In this document: piece after piece, positions 37,019-49,387 of the stretch
Layout: each line of letters starts with the position of its first letter
Position numbering within the stretch: the first letter of the stretch is position 1
NCBI RefSeq assembly: GCF_000317225.1
Contig: NZ_AJLL01000098.1
Coordinates: 62,001 to 126,000 of the forward strand
Direction of reading: 5' to 3'
DNA: 64,000 nucleotides
Source: Fischerella thermalis PCC 7521
Lineage (GTDB): Bacteria > Cyanobacteriota > Cyanobacteriia > Cyanobacteriales > Nostocaceae
The notes under the pieces: model-generated
Told to the model about the DNA's origin: nothing
What the model saw: the letters and a program-made list of their open reading frames with translations, nothing else
The model's database searches: none
Translations under genes and position numbers: made by a program

Positions 37019-37372
37019 TTGATCATGGAACTTGGATTGATTGGACTGGGGCGGATGGGGGCTAACATGGCACGTCGGCTAACACAAGCTGGACATACAG
37101 TTATTGGCTACACTCGCCAATCTGAAAAAACAGAAGCATTAGTAAAAGAAGGGGCGATCGCCCGTGGCGTGACTGCTTTCTCTAATTTAGTGAATGCGCT
37201 TGCCAAACCCCGTACCTTCTGGCTGATGCTGTCCGCTGTTTTGAGTTCAGCCCTCTACTCGCGATTTAGCTCACGGGGTGAAGCCGACTTTGCAGATAAG
37301 CTGCTCTCTGCTTTGCGCTATGAGTTTGGTGGACATGTGCAAACCTACCATTCCGGTTCTGGAGGTAAATGA
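37019..37372 (+). pseudogene. gnd: 6-phosphogluconate dehydrogenase with large in-frame deletion
   Basis: The frame encodes 117 residues. The first 70 (MELGLIGLGRMGANMARRL ... TFWLML) are the NADP-binding start of 6-phosphogluconate dehydrogenase. The last 40 (VLSSALYSRFSSRGEADFADKLLSALRYEFGGH) are its C-terminal end. About 200 residues between, including the active site, are missing, with the join near 37238 and the frame kept. It overlaps zwf by ATGA. The intact pair would supply NADPH; this copy cannot be an active dehydrogenase. Confidence 0.85.
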
Positions 37373-38748
37373 TGGTAGCCACAGCGTCTGATGCACTTGT
37401 CTTGTTTGGAATTACAGGTGATTTAGCCTACAAAAAAATCTTTCCAGCGTTGCAGGCAATGATTCAGCAGGGGCACCTGGAGATTCCGGTGATTGGGGTA
37501 GCAAGGCGTGACTGGAGCATTGAGCAATTACAAAGCCATATTCACAGCAGCCTGGAGGAACGGGGAGGGGTGGATGAACCTGCCTTTAAGAAGCTGTGTT
37601 CATTACTTTGCTACATTTCAGGAGATTATGGCGATCGCGGGACTTACGAAAAGCTTTGCCATGTCTTAGAAAACTCAAAGAGTCCCTTATTTTACTTAGC
37701 GATTCCGCCCAGCCTGTTTAGTACTGTCGTAGCTGGATTAAAGCAGGTCAATTGCTCTCAAAATGGGCGTGTCATTGTAGAAAAACCCTTTGGACGCGAT
37801 CTTGCATCTGCACGGCACCTGAATCACATTCTCCACACGCTGTTCTCAGAAGAACAAATCTTTCGGATTGACCATTATCTTGGCAAAGAGCCAGTTCAGA
37901 ATCTGCTTTATATGCGCTTTGCCAACTCCCTATTAGAACCCATCTGGAACCGTACCCATGTTTCTAGCATTCAAATAACAATGGCTGAAACCCTCGATAT
38001 TCAGGGGCGCGGCAAATTTTATGAAGAAACAGGTGCCATTCGAGATGTCATCCAAAATCATCTGCTTCAAGTGCTTGCATGCCTCATTATGGAGCCACCA
38101 CCAACCGAAGATAGTGATGCAATTCGCAAAGAAAAAGCACGTATCTTAAAAGCAATTCGTCCAATTGATCCGCTTGATGTTGTTCGGGGGCAATATCGTG
38201 GCTATCGCCAAGAGACAGATGTTGCCCCTGACTCTAAGGTAGAAACGTTTGCGGCGATCAAGCTCGAACTCGAAACCTGGCGATGGGCGGGGGTGCCAAT
38301 TTATCTGCGTGCGGGGAAATGTCTACCGATTTCTGCAACAGAAGTGTTACTCAGGCTCAAGCGTCCTCCTCAAGATGTGTTTGGTGAACGGGCGTTTGGA
38401 TTGGCGAACTATTTTTACTTTCGTCTCAGTCCCAATATGTTAACCGCGATCGGAGTTCGCTCTAAAGCACCCGGTGAGGGAATGGTTGGTAATGAAGTGG
38501 GACTGGTTGCTCAGGTTGAACCTGCGAGTGAAATGCAACCCTACGAGCGCCTCTTAAGAGATGCAATTAAAGGAGAACCCATGCTGTTTGCCCACCAGGA
38601 GGAAATAGAAGCCCAGTGGCGAATTGTGGAGCCTATTTTGACCAGAAAATCGCCAGTTTATGAGTATGAACCCGGCACATGGGGACCTCCCCTTGCCGAT
38701 CGCCTGACTCCACCCGATGGTGGTTGGCATTTTCCACTTTTAGATTGA
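37369..38748 (+). CDS. zwf: Glucose-6-phosphate dehydrogenase
   Basis: A 459-residue enzyme that opens the oxidative pentose phosphate pathway and makes NADPH. The dinucleotide site is [19 protein letters not shown] and the catalytic site [13 protein letters not shown] (His-Tyr-Leu-Gly-Lys). It is shorter than the usual form of around 500 residues but has all parts. It overlaps the deleted gnd by ATGA. In the island it may supply reductant during oxidative stress. The OpcA activator of cyanobacterial G6PDH is not nearby. Confidence 0.93.
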   Translation: MMVATASDALVLFGITGDLAYKKIFPALQAMIQQGHLEIPVIGVARRDWSIEQLQSHIHSSLEERGGVDEPAFKKLCSLLCYISGDYGDRGTYEKLCHVLENSKSPLFYLAIPPSLFSTVVAGLKQVNCSQNGRVIVEKPFGRDLASARHLNHILHTLFSEEQIFRIDHYLGKEPVQNLLYMRFANSLLEPIWNRTHVSSIQITMAETLDIQGRGKFYEETGAIRDVIQNHLLQVLACLIMEPPPTEDSDAIRKEKARILKAIRPIDPLDVVRGQYRGYRQETDVAPDSKVETFAAIKLELETWRWAGVPIYLRAGKCLPISATEVLLRLKRPPQDVFGERAFGLANYFYFRLSPNMLTAIGVRSKAPGEGMVGNEVGLVAQVEPASEMQPYERLLRDAIKGEPMLFAHQEEIEAQWRIVEPILTRKSPVYEYEPGTWGPPLADRLTPPDGGWHFPLLD

Positions 38749-38851
38749 ATGGAATCAATCAAATTTTGCCCTGAAAATGATCTTAATGATCTTAATTGAG
38801 GCTATGGCTGTTGTCATCAATAATGCATACAACCGTGTGGAGGCAATTCGT

Positions 38852-39061
38852 ATGAATACGGGACGTTCGAGTAAACGCTTCTATCACCTGGCAACCATTA
38901 AAGCAACGCCAGATGGCTTCCTGGTTGTGCGCGATCGCTACGAAATGTATGGCAGCAAAGCCGAAGAACTCTACACTGATGAATTTGGTTGGGCTGATTT
39001 CCTGGCTGATGGCGGCACGGTTGCCATTTGGATTGAAGATGGGGTGGGATTATCGAGTTAA
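38852..39061 (+). CDS. Small hypothetical protein
   Basis: A 69-residue soluble protein (MNTGRSSKRFYHLATIKATP ... WADFLADGGTVAIWIEDG). GGAGG lies eight bases before this ATG, which decides it over the longer frame from 38777. It stands between zwf and the second hsp20. I do not recognise the family. Confidence 0.55.
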   Translation: MNTGRSSKRFYHLATIKATPDGFLVVRDRYEMYGSKAEELYTDEFGWADFLADGGTVAIWIEDGVGLSS

Positions 39062-39241
39062 ATCAAGTTTGTAAAACCTGATCGCAAATTCGCACCACGA
39101 TAAACACTAAATTGTCATTCTAAGGAGTCAAATTTTTATTGCAAAATGCCTATTGTTGAAGCTTAAGTACATCTCTGGTGATTGCCAGTTCCAGGAAAAA
39201 GACAATTATCTATCAAAATCATCATTGAAACCATCAAATTT

Positions 39242-39649
39242 ATGCGCTACCGTCGATTTAGCTACCGATATACGGGTGTTTTTTCTGGCATAACTTCGCC
39301 TTCCCAGTCCACCGTTTGGGAAGGTCAACTTCAGGCAAGCTTTGCCTATCCACAGTGGCAACCCGCCGCCGACCTCTATGAAACGCCCACCGCCCTAATT
39401 GTGAAAGTTGAAGTGGCGGGCATGGTGGAAGAAGACTTTGAAATTTCCCTCTACGAAAATGCCCTGGTGATTCAAGGTGTGCGCCCCTGGGAGAGCTTTG
39501 AAGGGGAGGGACTGTACCACGCTGTTAACATTCACTATGGTGCTTTTCGACTGGAAGTTCCCATCCAGCAGCGAATTGACCGCGATCGCATCCAGGCGCG
39601 CTATGACCGGGGTTTCCTGTATGTCATCCTACCCAAAGCAGAGGTGTGA
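39242..39649 (+). CDS. Divergent Hsp20-like protein
   Basis: A 135-residue small heat-shock protein. The alpha-crystallin domain covers about residues 40-133 ([23 protein letters not shown] ... [10 protein letters not shown] ... [16 protein letters not shown]). The N-terminal arm is basic and aromatic ([12 protein letters not shown]), unlike the other hsp20 here. I start at ATG 39242, not at the earlier TTG. Its stop overlaps the start of lon, so the two are coupled. A small Hsp and a protease made together suggests holding and degradation of the same clients. Confidence 0.85.
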   Translation: MRYRRFSYRYTGVFSGITSPSQSTVWEGQLQASFAYPQWQPAADLYETPTALIVKVEVAGMVEEDFEISLYENALVIQGVRPWESFEGEGLYHAVNIHYGAFRLEVPIQQRIDRDRIQARYDRGFLYVILPKAEV

Positions 39650-42141
39650 TTATGACCGATACACCCATCAATGTGAATCAGAATTCCGAAATAGATGCCC
39701 AAACAACTCCCGAAATTCCCGACATTCTGCCGGTTTTACCGCTCATCAACACGGTGATAGTTCCAATGGCGGTAGCTCCCATTGTGGTTGGGCAGGAGCG
39801 ATCGGTCAAACTGGTAGATGAAGTTATGCGGACTAATCGGCTGGTGGCACTGGTGGCCCAGCGTCACCCAGAGGCCCGTCCAGCAGGCCCGGATGATATC
39901 TACCGTGTGGGGACTGCTGCAATTATTCACCGACTATTGCGTTTGCCGGATGGCACCCTCCAACTCGTTGTTCAGGGACTAAAACGCATTCGTATCCTGG
40001 ACTTTCTGCAAACCGAACCCTTCTTAGTAGCCAGGATTGAAACCTCTCCGGAGCAGGTGATATCCGGTGTGACGGAGCTAGAAGCTTTGCGTCGCACATT
40101 GGGTGAGTTATTTAGCAAACTGGTGCCCCTGACGGAGGATATTCCTAACGAATTAGCTGCTGCTGGTGAAAATATCAGCGATCCCCGCCTGTTTGCTTAC
40201 TTGGTTGCGGCAATGACCCCAATGGAAACGCCCCTGCGGCAAGAAATCCTGGAGTTAGATGCTGTAGAAAACAAGCTCCAGCGGCTGATTGAAATTGTCC
40301 AGCAAGAATTAGCCGTGCGGGAGTTACAGCAACAAATTGCCTCGGATGCCCAGGAAAAAATTTCTAAATCTCAACGGGAATACATTCTTCGGGAACAATT
40401 GAAATCGATTCAGCGTGAACTGGGTGAAGAAAACGCAGAACAAGCAGAAATTCAAGAACTACGCAACCAACTGGAAGCAGCCCAGCTCCCCGAAGAAGCC
40501 CGTAAAGAGGCATTCCGCGAATTGTCACGCCTGGAACGACTGCCCGCCATTTCCCCGGAATACGGCATGATTCGTACCTATCTCGACTGGATGGTGAGTC
40601 TGCCCTGGAATACAACGACAGGTGAGGCGATCGACCTGGGATATGCGCACCAAGTATTGGATGAAGATCACTATGATCTGGAGAAGATCAAAGACCGGAT
40701 TCTGGAATATCTGGCGGTTAAAAAGCTCAAGAGTGAGCGTGGTGCCGTTCTGGAAGAGCAATCCTCTGTCCAGGAAAAGGCTCCAGAAGAGGCACCAGCT
40801 TCCCAAAAGCCTCCAGAAACCGTGCTAGAGGAGATTCGCCGCGAACCGATTTTGTGTTTTGTGGGGCCACCCGGCGTGGGTAAAACTTCCCTGGGACAGT
40901 CGATCGCCCGGGCAATGGGACGCAAGTTTGTCCGCATTAGTTTGGGTGGGGTGAGTGATGAAGCCGAGATTCGCGGTCATCGTCGTACCTACATTGGGGC
41001 GTTACCGGGGCGCTTAATTCAAGCTCTGCGACGAGCCGAAACGGCTGATCCGGTGTTTATGCTGGATGAAGTGGATAAACTGGGCAGAAGTTTTCAGGGC
41101 GATCCAGCAGCAGCCCTGCTGGAAGTCCTCGATCCAGCCCAAAATCATACCTTTGTAGACACCTATTTAGGCGTACCTTTTGATTTATCCAGGGTATTGT
41201 TTATCTGCACAGCCAATACTGTCGAAACCATCCCCTCTCCCTTGCTCGATCGCATGGAAATTTTAAGTCTCTCTGGCTATACTGAACTGGAGAAGTTGCA
41301 CATTGCTCGTCGCTATCTGCTGCCCAAACAGCTACGGGCTAATGGACTCAAGCCAGAGGAACTGGCAATTACCGATGCGGCACTCCAGCGGATTATTCGG
41401 GAATATACCCGTGAAGCAGGGGTTCGCAGTTTAGAGCGAGAAATTGGTGCGGTGGTGCGCAAAGTGGCTCGCCAAATTGCGGAAGGAAAAGTGACAGCCA
41501 CCACCGTCGAAGCCGAGCAACTTCCTGATTATTTGCGTCGCCCCCGGTTTCTTGATGAAGTGGTGGAACGGATTGATCGCCCCGGTATTGCCACAGGTTT
41601 AGCCTGGACTCCTGCTGGTGGCGATGTGTTGTTTGTGGAAGCGACCATGATGCCTGGACGTGCCGAACAGTTGGTGTTAACCGGGATGCTGGGGGATGTG
41701 ATGCGGGAGTCTGCCCAGGCAGCCCTGTCCTATGTACGGTCTAATGCGGAGAAATTGGGGATTGATCCCAAGGTATTTATGGGAAAAGTCGTGCATGTAC
41801 ATGTGCCAGCGGGGGCGACACCCAAGGATGGGCCTTCAGCGGGGGTGACGATGGTAACAGCGATCGCCTCTGTTGCCTCTGGTCGCTTGGTTCGTAATGA
41901 TGTGGCCATGACGGGAGAAATCACGCTGCGGGGCAAAGTGCTACCAGTGGGGGGAATTCGGGAAAAAGTATTAGCCGCCTATCGAGCAGGAATTAAGACA
42001 GTGATTCTCCCCCAGCGGAACGAACCAGATTTAGAAGATGTGCCGGAAGAAGTGCGCCATCAACTCCAGTTTGTACCCGTGAGTGCGGCGGAGGAAGTTC
42101 TGGCGACGGCGTTGACAGCTGCCAATCTTGATGCTTCATGA
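39646..42141 (+). CDS. lon: ATP-dependent protease Lon
   Basis: An 831-residue Lon protease. The LON substrate domain spans about 25-225 ([19 protein letters not shown]). A coiled part follows, then an AAA+ domain with Walker [13 protein letters not shown] (near 405), then the serine-lysine protease with the catalytic Ser in [11 protein letters not shown] and Lys in [18 protein letters not shown] at 39646 or ATG at 39652 can start it. Lon is absent from many cyanobacteria, so its presence fits acquisition with the island. It overlaps marC by ATGA. Confidence 0.95.
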   Translation: MIMTDTPINVNQNSEIDAQTTPEIPDILPVLPLINTVIVPMAVAPIVVGQERSVKLVDEVMRTNRLVALVAQRHPEARPAGPDDIYRVGTAAIIHRLLRLPDGTLQLVVQGLKRIRILDFLQTEPFLVARIETSPEQVISGVTELEALRRTLGELFSKLVPLTEDIPNELAAAGENISDPRLFAYLVAAMTPMETPLRQEILELDAVENKLQRLIEIVQQELAVRELQQQIASDAQEKISKSQREYILREQLKSIQRELGEENAEQAEIQELRNQLEAAQLPEEARKEAFRELSRLERLPAISPEYGMIRTYLDWMVSLPWNTTTGEAIDLGYAHQVLDEDHYDLEKIKDRILEYLAVKKLKSERGAVLEEQSSVQEKAPEEAPASQKPPETVLEEIRREPILCFVGPPGVGKTSLGQSIARAMGRKFVRISLGGVSDEAEIRGHRRTYIGALPGRLIQALRRAETADPVFMLDEVDKLGRSFQGDPAAALLEVLDPAQNHTFVDTYLGVPFDLSRVLFICTANTVETIPSPLLDRMEILSLSGYTELEKLHIARRYLLPKQLRANGLKPEELAITDAALQRIIREYTREAGVRSLEREIGAVVRKVARQIAEGKVTATTVEAEQLPDYLRRPRFLDEVVERIDRPGIATGLAWTPAGGDVLFVEATMMPGRAEQLVLTGMLGDVMRESAQAALSYVRSNAEKLGIDPKVFMGKVVHVHVPAGATPKDGPSAGVTMVTAIASVASGRLVRNDVAMTGEITLRGKVLPVGGIREKVLAAYRAGIKTVILPQRNEPDLEDVPEEVRHQLQFVPVSAAEEVLATALTAANLDAS

Positions 42142-42776
42142 TCCTTCCCATGACCCCTTTTATTCTACGAGCATTCTTCACGCTCTTCGTGGTTCTTGAT
42201 CCGATCGGGTTAGTGCCTATTTTTCTGACCCTGGCAGGTGAGTATTCCCCTAAAGTGCAAATGCGTATCATTCGCCAGTCCATTTTAGTCGCAGGGGGTA
42301 TTTTATTTAGCTTTGCCCTATTTGGTAACAATTTGCTGCGCTATCTGGGAATTAGCGTGGAAGCCTTTCAGGTAGCGGCTGGAATTTTATTGTTAAAAAT
42401 AGCCGTTGATATGGTGTTTGCCCAACATCAGCGAGAAACGAAAGCAGAAGAATCAGAAGCTCAAACCCGAACAGACATTAGCGTCTTTCCCTTGGGAACG
42501 CCGTTGATTGCCGGGCCGGGTGCATTGGCTAGTATTTTGGTCTTGCAGGGGGAGGCGACTATTTATCCCTTTGGTACGGTGATCGTTTTAGGAATGACGA
42601 TGTCTGTGCTGTTGTTGCTCTATGGTTCGCTGGCGATCGCCCAAACCCTGACCCAATGGCTCGGGCGGACGGGGATTAATGTCGTTTCCAGAGTGTTGGG
42701 AATTTTACTGGCGGCACTGGCAGTGCAGTATGTAATAGATGGGATCTTGGCTCTCATGAAAAAAACATTGTTTTGA
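42138..42776 (+). CDS. MarC/UPF0056 family membrane protein
   Basis: A 212-residue protein with six membrane helices of the MarC family ([18 protein letters not shown] ... [20 protein letters not shown] ... [19 protein letters not shown]). The conserved PLxxGPG pattern is seen as PLIAGPGAL. The ATG overlaps the lon stop. The family role is unknown; a link to multiple-drug resistance was once proposed and later doubted. Confidence 0.88.
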   Translation: MILPMTPFILRAFFTLFVVLDPIGLVPIFLTLAGEYSPKVQMRIIRQSILVAGGILFSFALFGNNLLRYLGISVEAFQVAAGILLLKIAVDMVFAQHQRETKAEESEAQTRTDISVFPLGTPLIAGPGALASILVLQGEATIYPFGTVIVLGMTMSVLLLLYGSLAIAQTLTQWLGRTGINVVSRVLGILLAALAVQYVIDGILALMKKTLF

Positions 42777-42794
42777 GTATATAGAAAAAGACAA

Positions 42795-44489
42795 TCAAAA
42801 AGAACGCAAAACAGCGATCGTCACCCAACTCATCAACCCAATGCCAGATAAGAGTAAGCCTTGACTAACCATTTCAATCAAAGGAGAAGATACAGAATCC
42901 TGTCCCAATAATTGCTGTAGAATTGCGCCAGAAACCAGCGAACCCATTGACAGGATAGCTAAACTCAAACGGTTCATCCCTTGTTGCTGCGTGTGCAAAA
43001 ATTCTTGCTCTAGTCGCCAACCTAGATTGATGCCTAACTCTGAGCGCTCTAGGCGATCGAGTAACACTTCAAACCGCTGGGGAAATTGGGTAGTTAGCCG
43101 GGATAAATAAAGACTCGACTGCACAGCATCTTGCCATAGCTCAGTTCCAAATAGGCGCAGACGAATTGCCTGTTCTACAATAGGACGCGCAACTTCTACA
43201 AAGGGAAATAGGGGATCAAGTTGGCGGGCGATTCCTTCCACATTGGCGATCGTTTTCACAAATAATCCAATCGTGCCTGGCATTTGAATATTATTTTCTC
43301 GTGGCACCCTCAGTGCTTCATTGAGCAGTTCAGCCAGGTTAATTTCTGTCAAAGGTCGAGTATAAAATCTCCTGAGCAGGCGGTCAAAGGCAGACTCAAT
43401 TGATCGTAAATCGACATCTAAGCGGGTAAACCCTAGCTCCCGAATGGCCTGGGTGACAATTTTGGGCCGCTCGTACACAATGCCAATGAGCAGATCGGTG
43501 AGAATACTTTGTGTACGAGGGTCGATCATGGCAACCATGCCACAATCCAGTAAGGCTAACCGATCCTGGGTATCATCCCCGATATACAAAAAATTACCAG
43601 GATGGGGATCGGCATGAAAAAATCGATCCAGATAGATTTGTTGCATCACCACCTGAACCGCTAAGGTTGCCAGTCGCTTTTTGCGGTGTTCGGGGAGATC
43701 AACCTGATTCAGCTTGATCCCTTCAATCCATTCCAACGTCAGAATACAATCAGTTGTCCAATCCCAATACACCTTGGGAACAACGACTTGTCCAGATTTC
43801 CAAAAACGGCTATTGCTTAAATTTTGGCGGAGTTTTTCGGTGTTGCGAGCTTCTCGATGAAAATCAAGTTCACCCAAAAGGCTGTATCGAAATTCTTCAA
43901 CTAAGCCAGGTAAATCGTAAGCCTGTCCTATTTTATCTCGACTAAACCAGTTCGCGAGAGCTTCTAGAACCTCCAAGTCCCGCTCGACAATTTCTCGAAT
44001 ACCAGGACGTTGAATTTTAATCGCAACGGTTTGGTGGTTTTTCAAAACCGCCCGATGCACCTGGGCCAGAGAACCAGCGGCAATCGCCACGGGTTCAATA
44101 GTGAGAAATTTAGATTGAAATGATTCTCCAAAAGCATTTTGTAAAATCGGTTCTATCTCATTCCAGGGTAAAGCAGGAACATTGTTTTGCAAAGTTTCCA
44201 GCACTGCAATGTACTCTGGACTGAGCAAGTCTGGACGAGTACTGAGCAGTTGTCCGAGCTTAACAAAGGTCGGCCCTAGCTCAATTAAGATTTGTCGCAG
44301 AACATGGGGTAGAGGTAAAGCGGGTTGTTCGGGTTGGGCATCTTTGATAATGCGACTGCGAAAATAATTCCAGCCATTGCGTAAAATGACTTCAATAATT
44401 TCAGCTTGGCGGTGGCTGGCGGTGGCTGATTTGGCAGCAAGTAAAAACATCTTCAGTGACTTGACTAAGAAATAATTGAGAAATAACAA
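42795..44489 (-). CDS. ABC1/AarF/UbiB family atypical kinase
   Basis: A 564-residue protein of the UbiB/ABC1K family. It has KLGQLLSTRPDLL (the KxGQ motif), the Ala-rich loop AAGSLAQVHRA, VAIKIQRPG with the ATP lysine, FFHADPHPGNFLY and the metal site LLDCGMV. Two hydrophobic helices are at the C-terminus. These proteins support ubiquinone or plastoquinone metabolism and are linked to oxidative stress. It lies 58 bases after groEL on the same strand. The start may instead be at 44450. Confidence 0.88.
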   Translation of the reverse strand: MLFLNYFLVKSLKMFLLAAKSATASHRQAEIIEVILRNGWNYFRSRIIKDAQPEQPALPLPHVLRQILIELGPTFVKLGQLLSTRPDLLSPEYIAVLETLQNNVPALPWNEIEPILQNAFGESFQSKFLTIEPVAIAAGSLAQVHRAVLKNHQTVAIKIQRPGIREIVERDLEVLEALANWFSRDKIGQAYDLPGLVEEFRYSLLGELDFHREARNTEKLRQNLSNSRFWKSGQVVVPKVYWDWTTDCILTLEWIEGIKLNQVDLPEHRKKRLATLAVQVVMQQIYLDRFFHADPHPGNFLYIGDDTQDRLALLDCGMVAMIDPRTQSILTDLLIGIVYERPKIVTQAIRELGFTRLDVDLRSIESAFDRLLRRFYTRPLTEINLAELLNEALRVPRENNIQMPGTIGLFVKTIANVEGIARQLDPLFPFVEVARPIVEQAIRLRLFGTELWQDAVQSSLYLSRLTTQFPQRFEVLLDRLERSELGINLGWRLEQEFLHTQQQGMNRLSLAILSMGSLVSGAILQQLLGQDSVSSPLIEMVSQGLLLSGIGLMSWVTIAVLRSF

Positions 44490-44547
44490 TGAGGAGAGAA
44501 ATCAAATATTCCCTCCTCGTCGGTTTACACTATTTCATCTGTTACCA

Positions 44548-46188
<1,641 letters not shown>

Positions 46189-46290
46189 TCACTCTCCTGA
46201 AATGATTGAGATCATGAGCGTAGAATGTTCGACAGGAATCCAGCCGAGGCCGAACTTGACAGAAACTAACAGAAACTTAAGCAGATTTTT

Positions 46291-46308
46291 TGCTCATTGA
46301 AATGAGCA
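46291..46308 (-). promoter_or_regulatory. Hairpin between groES and groEL
   Basis: TGCTCATT and AATGAGCA form a short perfect stem in the groES-groEL spacer. There is no U tract behind it on the minus strand, so it is not a typical terminator. It may be an mRNA processing or stability site. Confidence 0.35.
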
Positions 46309-46329
46309 GAGGTGATAGAGCACAGATCT

Positions 46330-46641
46330 CTAGGCAACAATAGCAAGCACGTCTTTTTCTGACAGTAAGACGTAATCTTCACTGCCTAACTTAACGTCTG
46401 TGCCAGCGTACTTGGAATAGAGAACCTTGTCTCCAACGCTGACTTCCATCGGGATGCGATTTCCTGATTCATCACGTTTGCCCGGCCCAATTTGCACTAC
46501 TTCACCGACCTGAGGCTTTTCTTTGGCGGTGTCGGGTAGCAAAATTCCGCCTGCTGTTTTCTCCTCGGCTTGGGCAACTTTAACAAATAAGCGATCGCCC
46601 AAGGGTTTTACCGTGGAAACATTCAAGCTAATGGTTGCCAT
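46330..46641 (-). CDS. groES: GroES Hsp10 co-chaperonin
   Basis: A 103-residue GroES cap ([44 protein letters not shown]). The mobile loop and the conserved closing region ([30 protein letters not shown]) are present. GGAGGA lies before the ATG. It is divergent from ftsH. I found no CIRCE in the spacer; instead there is an exact CTGAGGA direct repeat. Confidence 0.96.
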   Translation of the reverse strand: MATISLNVSTVKPLGDRLFVKVAQAEEKTAGGILLPDTAKEKPQVGEVVQIGPGKRDESGNRIPMEVSVGDKVLYSKYAGTDVKLGSEDYVLLSEKDVLAIVA

Positions 46642-46753
46642 AGGTATTCATCCTCCAAATACGCAATCTAATTACGCAACATCTGCCTGGAGCTATCATT
46701 CAAGGGTGTTTAGACTGACACCGTACCTACACCCAATAAATTGACAACTAAAT

Positions 46754-46771
46754 CTGAGGACTTTCTGAGGA
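46754..46771. promoter_or_regulatory. Direct-repeat operator CTGAGGA-N4-CTGAGGA, site 2
   Basis: Identical to site 1 (24792-24809), including the CTTT spacer and the four bases in front. It lies between divergent groES and ftsH and could serve both. Confidence 0.7.
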
Positions 46772-46979
46772 ATAATCTCAACGATCTAACAATCCGATTG
46801 GATGATCGTTCTGATCGCGGTACTCATTTTTTCCACAGATTTGAATGTTCTACTCTAATCAGTAAATATGCAGGATTTAGTCTTCAGTAGGTTCTTGGCA
46901 GAAGTAGGGTTTCCCGTCCAGAAGCCCTTGAACCTTTTGGGGTTTTCCGAACCAGTGATTGCCAAAGGAAGTTGTGCTT

Positions 46980-48950
46980 ATGCCTGTGGAAACTGAAACT
47001 CAGCGATCGCAAAAGCAGCCCAAACCCAGGGATGTAGGTGGCAGCTTATTGATTTTTCTGGTGAGCCTGTTTTTGCTGAATTTGCTGATTTTTCCTAACT
47101 TGAGTCCGCGACCCCCGGAAGTTCCTTATAGCGAATTTGTTGAGCAGGTGGAAGCCGGACAAGTGGCACGGGCAATCGTCAGTCCGAATCGAATTGAGTA
47201 CCAGTTGAAGCCCAAACCCGGTGAGACAGAGCCGCCACGCATTTTTGCCACAACGCCTGTAGCAATCGATTTGGACTTGCCGAAGATTTTGCGAGAGCAT
47301 AATGTGGAATTTGCGGCTCCACCACCTAGCAACACGGGTTGGATCGGCACCCTCTTAAGTTGGGTCTTGCCGCCACTGATCTTCTTCGGCATTTGGGCAT
47401 GGTTGTTTAATCGCGCCCAGGGAGGGCCGGCAGCATTGACGGTGGGTAAAAGCAAAGCCCGGATTTACTCAGAAGGGGATACGGGGGTCACCTTTGCAGA
47501 TGTTGCCGGGATCGACGAAGCGAAGGCAGAGCTACAGGAGATCGTAGACTTTCTCAAGCACGCTGATCGCTATGCCCGTCTGGGTGCCAAAATTCCTAAG
47601 GGCGTGTTATTGGTAGGTCCACCGGGAACGGGTAAAACCTTGCTGGCAAAGGCGATCGCTGGAGAAGCCGGTGTTCCTTTCTTTAGCATTTCCGGCTCGG
47701 AGTTTATTGAACTGTTTGTCGGGGTTGGGGCTGCACGGGTGCGCGACTTATTTGAACAAGCGAAGCAACAGGCTCCCTGTATTGTGTTTATTGATGAACT
47801 CGATGCCCTTGGTAAATCGCGGGCGGCGGGTGGCCCGTTTGTGGGCGGCAACGATGAGCGCGAACAAACCCTCAATCAATTACTAACCGAAATGGATGGC
47901 TTCGATGCCAATACAGGAGTTATCATCCTGGCGGCAACCAACCGCCCAGAGGTGCTAGACCCCGCCCTGCGTCGTCCCGGTCGCTTTGACCGCCAGATTG
48001 TGGTCGATCGCCCCGATAAGATAGGACGCAAAGCTATTCTGGAGGTTCATGCCCGACGGGTCAAGCTCGCTTCTGATGTGGATCTAGATAAAATTGCCGC
48101 TCGCACACCGGGATTTGTCGGAGCCGATCTCGCTAATTTGGTGAATGAGGCAGCCTTGCTAGCCGCCCGCCAAAATCGGGATGCCGTGACGATGGCTGAC
48201 TTTAATGAGGCGATTGAACGAGTGGTGGCTGGCTTGGAAAAGCGATCGCGCGTCCTTAATGATCTAGAGAAAAAGACCGTTGCCTACCATGAAGTGGGTC
48301 ATGCCCTGGTTGGGGCATTGATGCCAGGGGCAGGAAAGGTTGAGAAAATCTCGATCGTGCCGCGAGGCGTGGGGGCTTTGGGCTATACGCTGCAATTGCC
48401 CGAAGAAGATCGGTTTCTCATGGTCGAGAGTGAATTGCGAGGACGAATTGCTACTTTGTTAGGGGGGCGATCAGCGGAAGAACTCATCTTTGGCGAAGTT
48501 TCCACCGGGGCAAGTGATGATATTCAGAAAGCGACCGATCTGGCGGAGCGTGCCGTGACCCTTTACGGCATGAGCGATACATTAGGCCCGGTGGCGTTTG
48601 AAAAAATTCAGCAGCAATTTTTGGAAGGCTATCCGAACCCGCGCCGTTCAGTCAGCCCCAAGGTAGCAGAGGAAATTGACCGTGAGGTGAAAGAAATTGT
48701 CGATGGTGCTCACCATATCGCTCTATCGGTCTTGCAAACAAACCGGGAACTGCTTGAAGAAACTGCCCAGACGCTACTCCAAACCGAAATTTTGGAGGGC
48801 GAAGCATTGCGATCGCCCTTAGAACGGGTTAAACCTCCGGCTGAACTTCAGCACTGGCTCCGCACAGGCCAACTTCCTGAAGGCCAGAATCTGTTACAAG
48901 ATACACACAACTCACAACAAGCATCAAGCGATACTGCAAAGCCTATTTAA
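46980..48950 (+). CDS. ftsH: FtsH membrane-bound AAA+ metalloprotease
   Basis: A membrane protease of 656 residues. Two helices near residues 18-38 and 105-128 enclose a short outer part. The AAA+ domain has Walker A GPPGTGKT (near 208), Walker [12 protein letters not shown] and the second region of homology [16 protein letters not shown]. The zinc site is HEVGH (near 430). I start at ATG 46980, with AGGAAG nine bases upstream, not the TTG at 46959. The last codons run into integrase-like DNA, so the very end (DTAKPI) may be borrowed. Confidence 0.95.
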   Translation: MPVETETQRSQKQPKPRDVGGSLLIFLVSLFLLNLLIFPNLSPRPPEVPYSEFVEQVEAGQVARAIVSPNRIEYQLKPKPGETEPPRIFATTPVAIDLDLPKILREHNVEFAAPPPSNTGWIGTLLSWVLPPLIFFGIWAWLFNRAQGGPAALTVGKSKARIYSEGDTGVTFADVAGIDEAKAELQEIVDFLKHADRYARLGAKIPKGVLLVGPPGTGKTLLAKAIAGEAGVPFFSISGSEFIELFVGVGAARVRDLFEQAKQQAPCIVFIDELDALGKSRAAGGPFVGGNDEREQTLNQLLTEMDGFDANTGVIILAATNRPEVLDPALRRPGRFDRQIVVDRPDKIGRKAILEVHARRVKLASDVDLDKIAARTPGFVGADLANLVNEAALLAARQNRDAVTMADFNEAIERVVAGLEKRSRVLNDLEKKTVAYHEVGHALVGALMPGAGKVEKISIVPRGVGALGYTLQLPEEDRFLMVESELRGRIATLLGGRSAEELIFGEVSTGASDDIQKATDLAERAVTLYGMSDTLGPVAFEKIQQQFLEGYPNPRRSVSPKVAEEIDREVKEIVDGAHHIALSVLQTNRELLEETAQTLLQTEILEGEALRSPLERVKPPAELQHWLRTGQLPEGQNLLQDTHNSQQASSDTAKPI

Positions 48951-49008
48951 CTTTGCAGTAGAACAAGGATATATAAAATCCAACCCCGTTCGGGGAATTA
49001 AATGTTGA
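48931..49008 (+). pseudogene. Tyrosine recombinase (integrase) fragment
   Basis: A frame that overlaps the last codons of ftsH in another register reads ILQS then [18 protein letters not shown], then a stop. This is the conserved end of the core-binding domain of tyrosine recombinases. The catalytic domain is missing. Confidence 0.7.
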
Positions 49009-49168
49009 GTGAACAGAGGGAAGTGATTCTTCAACGCCATATCGCGGCTTTAAGCCCTTATGTAAATCGGCATATAAAAAGATACGGTGATTATGTAGTG
49101 AATTTACATAATATTCCCCAACCTTAGAGGCGGCAATGAATCTGCCATCCGAAATCTTTGAAAGCTAG
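49002..49168 (+). pseudogene. Likely Tn3-family transposase C-terminal fragment
   Basis: The frame from 49002 reads LSEQREVILQRHIA then ALSPYVNRHIKRYGDYV and NLHNIPQP, a pattern I associate with the C-terminus of Tn3-family TnpA ('LSPY..HI.RFGDYV.DL...P.PL'). A stop at 49125 is bypassed by a one-base shift into TLEAAMNLPSEIF. The family call is from memory of the pattern and is not certain. Confidence 0.5.
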
Positions 49169-49184
49169 GTATATCAAAGATTTC
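49151..49184. terminator. Hairpin after the transposase remnant
   Basis: GAAATCTTTGA (49151-49161) is the exact reverse complement of TCAAAGATTTC (49174-49184), giving an 11-bp stem with a 12-base loop. No U tract follows. Confidence 0.4.
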
Positions 49185-49324
49185 CAGCCCCGGAGTGCAG
49201 GTTTTTACATGTATCTCGGTTTCATGTCAATACGGAAAGAACTCTAGAAAAACAACACATAAGGAAAAATAAATTACATTTTTCCTGAAATTTGCTATTT
49301 TAGAAGCAATCCATTTATTGAGTG

Positions 49325-49358
49325 TCCTAAGCTTCCTGTAGAAGCTTAGGATTTTTTT
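49325..49358 (+). terminator. Strong rho-independent terminator without an obvious gene
   Basis: TCCTAAGCTTC and GAAGCTTAGGA form an 11-bp perfect stem with a 5-base loop, followed by seven T on the plus strand. The nearest plus-strand gene is ftsH, 375 bases upstream. A smaller hairpin (GGAAAAA/TTTTTCC near 49262-49284) precedes it, so a short untranslated RNA is possible. Confidence 0.75.
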
Positions 49359-49387
49359 ACTATAAGTTATGAATTGGAAGTTTTACT

